Shown: positions 1-4,681, counted from the stretch's first letter. The stretch: 6,561 bases of DNA from an uncultured Candidatus Melainabacteria bacterium (GCA_946622835.1 CAMOQI010000055.1:1-6561), one strand, 5' to 3'. The notes: a model not told the origin generated them from the sequence alone. Translations and numbers: made by a program.

Positions 1-47
1 CACCCCTGATAAGGGTGAGGTCGGTGGTTCGAGTCCACTGCGGCCCA
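1..47 (+). tRNA. tRNA-Ile(GAU), 3' part only
   Basis: The window begins inside the gene at the anticodon arm: stem CACCC (1-5), loop CTGATAA with anticodon GAT (8-10), stem GGGTG (13-17), variable loop AGGTC. The T-arm is GGTGG (23-27), loop TTCGAGT, CCACT (35-39). It is followed by the 3' acceptor strand GCGGCCC (40-46) and discriminator A47. CCA is not encoded, since GAT follows. The D-arm and 5' acceptor strand lie outside the window. GAU decodes AUC/AUU. No tRNA-Ala or 23S rRNA follows; a terminator comes next, so this is not the usual 16S-23S spacer context. The 3' end also serves as one half of a direct repeat, with its second copy at 1805-1826. Confidence 0.95.
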
Positions 48-55
48 GATAAAAG

Positions 56-83
56 AAGACAGGTATAAACCCTGTCTTTTTTT
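56..83 (+). terminator. Rho-independent terminator of tRNA-Ile
   Basis: An eight-base-pair stem, AAGACAGG (56-63) with CCTGTCTT (71-78), encloses a 7-nt loop and runs into a T tract at 77-83. It lies 9 nt after the tRNA discriminator base and would end the tRNA transcript. It sits at the centre of a much larger imperfect palindrome (23-109). Confidence 0.9.
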
Positions 84-87
84 ATGA

Positions 88-109
88 CCGCAGTAGGGCG
101 AGAACCACC
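88..109 (-). repeat. Inverted degenerate copy of the tRNA-Ile T-arm/acceptor end
   Basis: On the minus strand this reads GGTGGTTC, a 7-nt variable part, then ACTGCGG. The tRNA has GGTGGTTC (23-30), a 6-nt variable part, then ACTGCGG (37-43). The two outer blocks are identical, have nearly the same spacing and face each other across the shared terminator hairpin. The T-stem is not fully restored in the inverted copy and no anticodon arm is recognisable further along the minus strand, so it is not a second functional tRNA. It is either an old inverted duplicate or an att-like arm. Confidence 0.65.
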
Positions 110-232
110 TGTTTATGGTTCGGTATAGGTTTTCAGGACAGTTGTGATGCGTTTTTGTTGGCTATTATGCCGAGTTGTTGGGACTTTAAGGCAGATTTGT
201 AGTGTAGAGATTTGCCGGACTATCTCTTGGTT

Positions 233-308
233 GCTCGCCATCGACGTGTCTATGCTTTCCGCCATTAGTGGCTATAGCCACAGGCGGAAAAGCTCCGCAC
301 TTGGCTCG
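233..308 (-). repeat. Variable-hairpin repeat unit, copy 1
   Basis: Two conserved blocks, 233-248 (GCTCGCCATCGACGTG) and 292-308 (GCTCCGCACTTGGCTCG), flank a two-step hairpin. The outer stem is TTTCCGCC (256-263) with GGCGGAAA (283-290), and the inner stem is GTGGC (268-272) with GCCAC (277-281) around a TATA loop. The same two blocks occur on the opposite strand at 1709-1793, around an unrelated hairpin. The -32 nt between blocks folds similarly in both copies but does not share sequence. Confidence 0.7.
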
Positions 309-354
309 CAAGCCGCTTCTTGCACTTTTGTCCTGATTTTTGCACTCTGCTTGT

Positions 355-414
355 TTGCCGGCATTAAACGGGCTCGCGGCGACAAAGTCGCCGGCTTCAG
401 CCCTCTGCCGGCAA
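355..414. repeat. 60-nt nested stem-loop
   Basis: Three concentric stems are readable: TTGCCGGC (355-362) with GCCGGCAA (407-414), GGGCT (370-374) with AGCCC (399-403), and GGCGAC (378-383) with GTCGCC (387-392) around an AAA loop. That gives 19 Watson-Crick pairs in 60 nt, in DNA whose neighbours are AT-rich. No T tract follows on either strand, so it is not a simple terminator. Confidence 0.75.
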
Positions 415-439
415 GCCGCTTTTGCACCAAAAACTTGTC

Positions 440-460
440 ACCCTGAACTGGTTTCAGGGT
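440..460. repeat. Perfect hairpin palindrome ACCCTGAA/TTCAGGGT
   Basis: An eight-pair stem, ACCCTGAA (440-447) with TTCAGGGT (453-460), surrounds loop CTGGT. The motif resembles dispersed intergenic palindromes that I recall from several bacterial phyla in the form CACCCTGAAC...TTTCAGGGTCT. That resemblance is from memory only. No poly-T tail follows, so termination is unlikely. Confidence 0.6.
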
Positions 461-489
461 CTATCTAGCATGGCATTTGACTATTAGCG

Positions 490-519
490 AGTGCAGAATA
501 GTGCAACATAGTGCAAAAA
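490..519 (+). repeat. Three tandem 10-bp repeats (AGTGCAnnAt)
   Basis: The units are AGTGCAGAAT (490-499), AGTGCAACAT (500-509) and AGTGCAAAAA (510-519). The period of about one helical turn would place the repeats on one DNA face, as in protein-binding iterons. The last unit plus one base, AGTGCAAAAAT (510-520), also occurs inverted at 336-346. Confidence 0.65.
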
Positions 520-520
520 T

Positions 521-717
521 AATTTATCTTTTAGTTTGATATGTGTCAAAATGTCTCTGAGATTGAGATTATTTCTAAAAATTCTTTAAATAGATTTTGC
601 TTTAAAAAACACAATGTTTAAAACTCTTGATAATGAATATATTTTTGAATACATAAATGAAAGTCTGCATTAATTTTTTGAAATTTATTATGTCAAATTT
701 ACACACAATTCATTTAT
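521..717. other. AT-rich gap, no gene seen
   Basis: This is AT-rich DNA between the folded segment and the 3' end of the minus-strand two-gene operon. I see no ORF with a ribosome binding site, no RNA gene and no convincing terminator for the operon. Confidence 0.6.
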
Positions 718-1098
718 TTATATAACGGCATTTAAACCTCTTTTTTGATATATCTTAAGTTTTTCTTGATTATTATTCAATACGGCTTGTTTCTCTTTTT
801 CTGAGTTGTAAATTGCATTACCTGCAAATAAATTTAAAAATACTGCGACTGCACCGATTATAACTTTTAAATATTTTGGAGATTCTTTTAAGATTTTATC
901 ATTTTTTAACATATCTGCAATTAATATGTCGGAAAGAACTATGCCTGTTATTATACTTGCGTTTCTTAGACCGCTGTTTTTATCATAGACATATTCATCC
1001 ATTTGTTTTGAAGTTTTATTAATATTAACTTCTTGTTTTGATTGTTTTAAATTGTTATATTCGTGGATTGTTTTTGGACCTGCAATGCTAAATAGCAT
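718..1098 (-). CDS. Small two-helix membrane protein, unknown function
   Basis: The product has 126 residues and I do not recognise a family. A charged, Asn/Lys-rich N-terminal part (1-45) precedes two hydrophobic segments at about 46-64 and 77-97. They are separated by a short polar loop rich in Lys, and a basic, probably cytoplasmic tail follows (98-126). Topology suggests an inner-membrane hairpin protein. The ATG at 1096-1098 is well supported: AGGAGG (1105-1110 on the plus strand) lies 6 nt upstream. That site overlaps the end of the preceding gene, so the two are cotranscribed and probably translationally coupled. The gene lies within the segment bounded by tRNA-Ile repeats, so it may be cargo of a small island. 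Its base composition matches the host-like AT-rich genes, unlike the GC-rich patches on either side. Confidence 0.8.
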   Translation of the reverse strand: MLFSIAGPKTIHEYNNLKQSKQEVNINKTSKQMDEYVYDKNSGLRNASIITGIVLSDILIADMLKNDKILKESPKYLKVIIGAVAVFLNLFAGNAIYNSEKEKQAVLNNNQEKLKIYQKRGLNAVI

Positions 1099-1101
1099 GA
1101 C

Positions 1102-1443
1102 TTACCTCCTTTTTTCCAAATGACATTTTTCATACTCAAATTTATCAGTTATAGAATTTGTAATACTTGGAGTTGTTGATTTTATTATATTTACAAAATC
1201 CTGTTGTGTACAGTTCTGTGGTAATTTTCTTAATATTATATTCTCTATTTGTGCATTGCTGTATATATGTTCAGGTTTAACTTTTTCATTTTTATTTACA
1301 CCATTAAATGAAATGTTATTAGATGATTTTACAAAAATATCGTTCTGTATTGGTTTTGAAACTTGAATTGGTGAATTTTGATAATTATTTTGATAATTTG
1401 TAAATGTTGATAAATTTGATAATGTACTAAAATTAACCTTCAT
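1102..1443 (-). CDS. Small Asn/Ser-rich protein with ISFNG leader, unknown function
   Basis: The product has 113 residues, with no signal peptide and no membrane segment. Residues 1-43 are low-complexity (Asn, Ser, Thr, Gln) and end in ISFNG (44-48). A more ordered region at about 52-105 (PEHIYSNAQIENIILRKLP and onward) looks helical. Short leaders ending in an F-x-G type motif are, from memory, common in uncharacterised proteins of gut Melainabacteria; their role is unknown to me. AGGAGG (1449-1454) sits 5 nt from the ATG, a strong start. The last codons, AGG AGG TAA, themselves form the ribosome binding site of the next gene, which begins 3 nt after the stop. The protein is probably a functional partner of the downstream membrane protein, but that rests only on the operon. 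Confidence 0.78.
   Translation of the reverse strand: MKVNFSTLSNLSTFTNYQNNYQNSPIQVSKPIQNDIFVKSSNNISFNGVNKNEKVKPEHIYSNAQIENIILRKLPQNCTQQDFVNIIKSTTPSITNSITDKFEYEKCHLEKRR
1105..1110 (-). promoter_or_regulatory. Ribosome binding site formed by the upstream gene's last codons
   Basis: AGGAGG, encoding the terminal Arg-Arg of the 113-residue protein, lies 6 nt before the ATG at 1098. The stop codon at 1102-1104 falls between it and the start. Translation of the second gene should therefore be coupled to termination of the first. Confidence 0.8.
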
Positions 1444-1708
1444 TATACCCTCCTAAATTTTATTATGTTAAATCACTAACAAAAAATATTTTGCAAGTTT
1501 TTTAGTATACAATTTACATAATTTAACATTATTACAAAAAATCTAACCATCTAAAATTACAAAATGTTGGCAGGAATTATTATTCAAATCGATAGTCCGT
1601 AAAGTATATTTTGATAAGAAAAGAATAGTATAAATGTATTTATATCTGTGTTGAAAAACCATCTCAATATCACAATTAATTATATCTTGTTCTGTATGTT
1701 AATTACAA
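1444..1708. other. AT-rich upstream region of the two-gene operon
   Basis: The promoter of the minus-strand pair should lie here. A TATACT box is readable on the minus strand at 1504-1509, but no -35 at acceptable spacing accompanies it, so I do not call a promoter. The only plus-strand ORF noticed is a 12-codon frame beginning near 1563, without support. No RNA gene is evident. Confidence 0.5.
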
Positions 1709-1793
1709 CGAGCCAAGTGCGGAGCCTTGAGCCTTATTGATAGGCTGTCCGCAGGACATACAAGGCTCAAGCGGAGTCACGTCGAAGGCGAGC
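1709..1793 (+). repeat. Variable-hairpin repeat unit, copy 2
   Basis: Block 1709-1725 is the exact reverse complement of 292-308 (17/17). Block 1778-1793 matches the reverse complement of 233-248 at 15 of 16 positions. Between them the sequence is unrelated to copy 1 but again folds: CTTGAGCCTT (1726-1735) with AAGGCTCAAG (1762-1771), and an inner TGTCC (1746-1750) with GGACA (1754-1758) around GCA. Conserved flanks with an exchanged stem argue that the folded shape matters or that the hairpin is a swappable part. Confidence 0.7.
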
Positions 1794-1804
1794 GCAGCAA
1801 GACA

Positions 1805-1826
1805 AGTCCACTGCGGCCCAGATAAA
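1805..1826 (+). repeat. att-like direct repeat of the tRNA-Ile 3' end
   Basis: These 22 nt are identical to 32-53: the T-loop end, the 3' T-stem strand, the acceptor strand with discriminator, and six bases beyond (AGTCCACT at the start, AGATAAA at the end). Nothing upstream resembles the rest of a tRNA, so this is a remnant or att site and not a gene. Duplicated tRNA 3' ends are a typical product of tyrosine-recombinase integration. The enclosed segment is about 1.77 kb and contains no integrase. Confidence 0.8.
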
Positions 1827-1832
1827 TATAAT

Positions 1833-1865
1833 AAGACTTTCAGGTATTTTATGAAAGTCTTTTTT
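1833..1865 (+). terminator. Rho-independent terminator after the tRNA-Ile remnant
   Basis: A nine-pair stem, AAGACTTTC (1833-1841) with GAAAGTCTT (1853-1861), is followed by T1860-T1865. It stands where the tRNA terminator stands in the first copy. It shares AAGAC, CAGGTAT in or near the loop, and GTCTTTTTT with that terminator, which suggests common ancestry with diverged stems. On the minus strand it may also end the operon finishing at 1929. Confidence 0.8.
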
Positions 1866-1882
1866 ATTGCAAAAAATGAGTT

Positions 1883-1904
1883 TTTCCCCACTATTTCCCC
1901 ACTC
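1883..1904 (+). repeat. Tandem 11-bp repeat TTTCCCCACTA/C
   Basis: There are two adjacent units, 1883-1893 and 1894-1904, identical at ten of eleven positions. They lie about 57 nt beyond the att-like repeat. They could be arm-type recombinase sites or the relic of an integrase 3' end, but nothing here proves either. Confidence 0.5.
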
Positions 1905-1928
1905 AGGTACAGAGGATTTAATAAAATA

Positions 1929-2472
1929 TTATAGTTTGTTTAACCAGGCTATAAGCCGTTCTTTTACAAGAAAAATCCCGTTCTCAAAAAAGAATGTGGG
2001 TTTTTGAATACTTTGAGCGTTTGCCAATTCTTTAATCTCTTTATATATTTTCTTTGTGTTTGCCCCGCCTGAATATGTAAAAAACGGAATCAAAATTTTA
2101 TTTTCAAAATTGTTATTTTTTAAAAAAGATTTTAAAGGTAACGAGAGGGAAGAGTTCCAGATAGGCGAACCGATAAAAATAACATCGTAATTTTTTACGT
2201 CAATATTATTAATTTCCGGTAAAAAATTTTCTTTCATTTGTTTTCGTATCATTTTTGACATTTTAAAAATGTTTTTGGGGTATTTTTCTTTTAATTGTAT
2301 TTCTTCTATATCTCCGTTAATAATTGAGTATAGGTTTTGTGCAACATTTCTGGTATTTCCGATGTTTGAATGATAAGCTATCAGTATTTTTTTATCGGAT
2401 AAAATTTCCGGTTGGTTATATTTAATATTCTTTAATTTATTGACTTTGAAAAATTAGCAATAAAATTATCAT
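1929..2472 (-). pseudogene. Flavodoxin-family protein, frameshifted near its start
   Basis: The protein binds FMN non-covalently for low-potential electron transfer, to judge by the family. From 2453 down to 1929 one frame runs open and encodes a complete flavodoxin fold. It includes KILIAY, then the phosphate-binding loop SNIGNT, then DVIFIGSPIW, and later the second FMN loop (FFTYSGG). That frame has no usable start codon: a TAA lies at 2454-2456. A good start exists in the next frame: ATG at 2470-2472, with GGAG 7 nt upstream and 24 nt after the preA stop. It reads MIILLLIF, then hits TAA at 2437-2439. Removing one base from the T run (plus-strand A 2449-2453) joins them into about 180 residues, a normal length. 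An ATG further in (2259-2261) would yield only the C-terminal part without the main FMN loop. The lesion may be genuine, a sequencing error, or programmed +1 shifting. Confidence 0.8.
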
Positions 2473-2496
2473 ATATTTACTCCGTATTGGATTGCC

Positions 2497-3678
2497 CTAA
2501 CTGCACATTTTTATGGCTTCTTTTGGGCATACGTGGCTGCATAGAGAGCATCCGGCACATTGTTCTTTGTTCAAGTTTAAACATCCTTTCTCAAGGCTTA
2601 GCGCATGGTATTCCGATTCGGAACAAATTTTTGCGCACTTGCCGCAATATACACATTTTTCTTTATCGATAGCAGGATAAAGATGGCTTCTTTTATTGAG
2701 TTTTTCATGTGATGTAATCTTAGGAATCGCAATATTTTTTAATTCTGATATATTATTAAAACCTTTAGAATCCAAATAATTTAAAAGTCCGGTTTTTAAA
2801 CCGTTTATTATTCCGTAGCCGTTAATCATAACTTCAGTACAAACTTGAACGGCATCAGCGCCGAGTGCTATGTATTGAGCAGCATCTTCCCAAGTGGAAA
2901 TTCCGCCCATACCTAATATCGGCAAGTCAGAATTTTGTCTTAATTGGGCAACGCATTTAAATCCGATAGGCTTAACGGCTTCTCCTGATAATCCGCCATA
3001 GGTTGAATATCCGTCTATGTTAAGAACAGGTTCTAAGGTTTCAAGATTTATTCCCATAAAGCTTTGAACGGTGTTAATTGCGGCAAACCCATCGGCACCT
3101 GCTTTTTCTACAGCTTTTGCAACCCATGTGATATTTGTAACATTTGGGGTTAATTTAACAAAAACAGGTTTTTTTGCAACAGACTTAACCCAAGAAGTTA
3201 TCATAGTTGAAATTTCCGCGCTTGTTCCTATGGCCATACCTATATTTTTTTCCGGCATTCCGTGTGGGCAAGAAAAATTAAGTTCATATGCATCTATTGG
3301 TGTATCATTCAAAATGTGTACAAGATTTTGCCATTCTTCTTTTTTTACCGGTGCCATAATACTTGCAATTATAACCTTTGACGGATGTTTTTCTTTGAGA
3401 TATTTTATTCCGTCTACCCAGTATTGAATAGTCTCATGGCTGAGTAATTCTATATTTTGAAGGCATATTACTTTGCCTTTTTCCTTAATAGTTGCATAAC
3501 GTGGACTGGCTTCAAGCATTTCCAAATCATCCGGTGTTATGGTTTTTAACACTGCACCACCCCAACCCATTTCAAATGCTTTATCTATGCTTTCTATTGA
3601 TGCCGTAGGTGGCGCAGATGCCAATAAAAACGGGTTTTCAAATTCTATTCCAAGTATTGTACTTTTTAATGTTGCCAT
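2497..3678 (-). CDS. preA: NAD-dependent dihydropyrimidine dehydrogenase, PreA-type subunit
   Basis: This is the catalytic subunit that reduces uracil and thymine to 5,6-dihydropyrimidines on FMN, in the cytoplasm, as the first step of reductive pyrimidine breakdown. Its 393 residues form a dihydroorotate-dehydrogenase-like barrel (about 1-305) plus a C-terminal two-[4Fe-4S] ferredoxin domain. The ligands are C342, C345, C348, C352 and C374, C377, C380, C384. Residues matching pig DPD substrate contacts are present: N75 (QNIEL), N134 with catalytic C137 (NFSCPHG), and N202-T203. It appears fully functional. The ATG at 3676-3678 has AAGGA 8 nt upstream, overlapping the previous stop. Its usual partner PreT, which feeds NAD(P)H electrons through FAD, is not beside it; a flavodoxin gene follows instead. 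Dihydroorotate dehydrogenase is less likely given the fused ferredoxin and the NFSCPHG loop. Confidence 0.92.
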   Translation of the reverse strand: MATLKSTILGIEFENPFLLASAPPTASIESIDKAFEMGWGGAVLKTITPDDLEMLEASPRYATIKEKGKVICLQNIELLSHETIQYWVDGIKYLKEKHPSKVIIASIMAPVKKEEWQNLVHILNDTPIDAYELNFSCPHGMPEKNIGMAIGTSAEISTMITSWVKSVAKKPVFVKLTPNVTNITWVAKAVEKAGADGFAAINTVQSFMGINLETLEPVLNIDGYSTYGGLSGEAVKPIGFKCVAQLRQNSDLPILGMGGISTWEDAAQYIALGADAVQVCTEVMINGYGIINGLKTGLLNYLDSKGFNNISELKNIAIPKITSHEKLNKRSHLYPAIDKEKCVYCGKCAKICSESEYHALSLEKGCLNLNKEQCAGCSLCSHVCPKEAIKMCS

Positions 3679-3689
3679 ATATTTAGTCC

Positions 3690-3890
3690 TTATAAATTTA
3701 GTAAATTATAAAATTCATTGTAATTTTTATATTGTGAAAAATCAAAATCCAGATTTAAGCCGAAATAATTATATAAAATCAGTACATCTGAATTTGATTC
3801 AAGATGTTCAAATTCAAATTCATCACAACCCCAGCCGGTAAAAAAGATTAAAAGGTTATCAGAATTTTTATTGACTAAATATCTTTTCAT
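3690..3890 (-). pseudogene. bioG: Truncated BioG-like (DUF452) pimeloyl-ACP methyl ester esterase
   Basis: This 66-codon frame resembles the N-terminal third of BioG. FFTGWGCDEFEFEHL matches the family's FxGWGxxxxxxxxL segment, and SDVLILYNYFGLNLDFDF matches its DVLxxYDYRxLxFDF strand. Complete members are about 200 residues and continue into a WSMGVW nucleophile elbow. Here the catalytic Ser, Asp and His are all missing, because the frame stops after FYNLLNL and preA starts 11 nt later. No remaining bioG sequence is visible downstream, so the rest was deleted. Intact BioG releases pimeloyl-ACP from its methyl ester for biotin synthesis; this piece cannot. The ATG retains AAGGA 8 nt upstream and lies 21 nt after the dipeptidase stop, so it is probably still translated as part of the operon. 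Identification is from remembered family sequence. Confidence 0.65.
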
Positions 3891-3911
3891 TAAGAATATC
3901 CTTTTAACTTG

Positions 3912-4589
3912 TTATTCAATGTCAAAATCAAAATAAGTATCCGGATAAGGCTCATCATTCAAAGTAAAATGCCACCATTCGGAATCTATTCCTTTAAACC
4001 CCGCCTTTATCATTGCATCATGTAAAATTTTTCGATTTCTCTTTTGTTGTCTGGTCAGCTTTTTATAGTCAGGATGGGATATTTCGGAGAATAAATCAAA
4101 AGTTCCACCCATATCAACAAAAGAGCCGTCTTTTTTTATAAGAGTAAGGTCAATAGTTGAACCTCTTGTGTGGCCGGATTTTGCCATGATATATTGACCT
4201 TCCAATAAATCTGATTTTTTGAGGTTGGGATAAAAGGATTTATCTCCTTCGTCGTTCGGATTATTTATCCATTCTACAAAATTATCAACAGCTTTTTGGG
4301 GTCTGTAAGAATCCCAAATAAGCAGCCTGTATCCTTGATTTCTTAAATCCGCAGCTGCTATTGATAAAGCATTTACCCCTTCTTTTGTCATATATGCAAC
4401 AGGGGCCTTGTAGCCGTTTATTTTATTTCCTGTAAAATTGTTTGGCGAATAATACCTAATATCGTATGCTGCATCATCAATTACTGTGTAGATTGGTACA
4501 AATCCGCTTTTGTCATAAGAAATTTCGGATGCTGATGTTGTTTGTATAAAACTAAATATTATTAAAATAATAATAAGTATTTTTTTCAT
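3912..4589 (-). CDS. vanX: Secreted VanX/DdpX-type D-alanyl-D-alanine dipeptidase
   Basis: This zinc peptidase of family M15D splits D-Ala-D-Ala. Counting from the ATG at 4587-4589, the 225-residue product has a signal peptide (MKKILIIILIIFSFIQTTSA) and a complete active site. H140 and D147 lie in SGHTRGSTIDLTL, E204 and H207 in EWWHF, and R96 in WDSYRPQKAV. I prefer this start over the ATG 12 nt upstream (4599-4601) because GGAG lies 6 nt before it, and because the upstream ATG itself overlaps that site and has none of its own. Export points to recycling of cell-wall D-Ala-D-Ala in the periplasm, as for DdpX, not to glycopeptide resistance. Resistance VanX is cytoplasmic and normally sits with vanH/vanA and a two-component system, none of which is present. 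It is the first gene of the minus-strand operon. Confidence 0.92.
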   Translation of the reverse strand: MKKILIIILIIFSFIQTTSASEISYDKSGFVPIYTVIDDAAYDIRYYSPNNFTGNKINGYKAPVAYMTKEGVNALSIAAADLRNQGYRLLIWDSYRPQKAVDNFVEWINNPNDEGDKSFYPNLKKSDLLEGQYIMAKSGHTRGSTIDLTLIKKDGSFVDMGGTFDLFSEISHPDYKKLTRQQKRNRKILHDAMIKAGFKGIDSEWWHFTLNDEPYPDTYFDFDIE

Positions 4590-4633
4590 ATAATTCTCCA
4601 TTTTTATTAAAATAAATTTTTGAAATTAAGCAT

Positions 4634-4642
4634 ATTATAGCA
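4634..4642 (-). promoter_or_regulatory. Extended -10 promoter of the dipeptidase operon
   Basis: The minus strand reads TGC TATAAT, a perfect -10 with the TGn extension, about 45 nt upstream of the chosen ATG at 4589. No good -35 hexamer lies 16-18 nt further up, which extended -10 promoters tolerate. All four minus-strand genes down to 1929 probably depend on it, since the gaps between them are 11-24 nt. Confidence 0.6.
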
Positions 4643-4681
4643 TACAAAAAAATTATGATATAAAGCTAAGAATTAATTATA

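Larger units (their letters stand above)
85..520. other. GC-rich, highly folded, apparently non-coding segment
   Basis: This stretch is distinctly richer in G and C than the surrounding AT-rich DNA. It is packed with hairpins: 254-293, 355-414 and 440-460, plus the inverted tRNA-like copy at 88-109. It also holds a direct repeat (308-325 and 411-427: GCAAGCCGCTT, then TTGCAC) and recurrent TGCAC/GTGCA pentamers. An open frame crosses it at 144-446, but that frame spans the hairpins and encodes a Cys/Arg-rich chain resembling nothing I know, so I do not call it a gene. The segment could be a non-autonomous repeat element, the end of a mobile element, or a structured RNA. Confidence 0.6.

Noticed and set aside
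88..160. A second, inverted tRNA gene
   Set aside because: Only the T-arm/acceptor blocks are shared. The T-stem has mismatches and no anticodon or D-arm is found upstream on the minus strand.
233..308. Integron attC-like site
   Set aside because: The hairpin with conserved outer blocks suggested attC, but the two outer blocks are not complementary to each other as attC arms must be, and there is no integron integrase.
144..446. Plus-strand open frame of 100 codons starting with GTG-ATG
   Set aside because: It runs through three strong hairpins and the direct repeats, its product is Cys/Arg/Ser-rich and resembles nothing known, and codon use differs from the real genes. An AGGA upstream keeps a small doubt.
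490..519. CRISPR array
   Set aside because: The repeats are 10 bp, tandem and without spacers; no cas gene is present.
627..655. Plus-strand promoter TTGATA-17-TACATA
   Set aside because: The -10 is poor, and no plus-strand gene follows for over 4 kb.
1444..1540. Sigma-70 promoter for the two-gene operon using TATACT at 1504-1509
   Set aside because: The only TTG-type -35 lies 22 bp away, too far, and there is no proper TGn extension.
1703..1934. Opposed short open frames on both strands (1703-1891 minus, 1737-1934 plus)
   Set aside because: Both cross the variable hairpin, the tRNA-Ile remnant and the terminator, so the open frames are by-products of non-coding sequence.
2487..3841. Plus-strand open frames opposite preA and the bioG fragment
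   Set aside because: They are antisense shadows; preA on the other strand has a full set of conserved catalytic and iron-sulfur residues.
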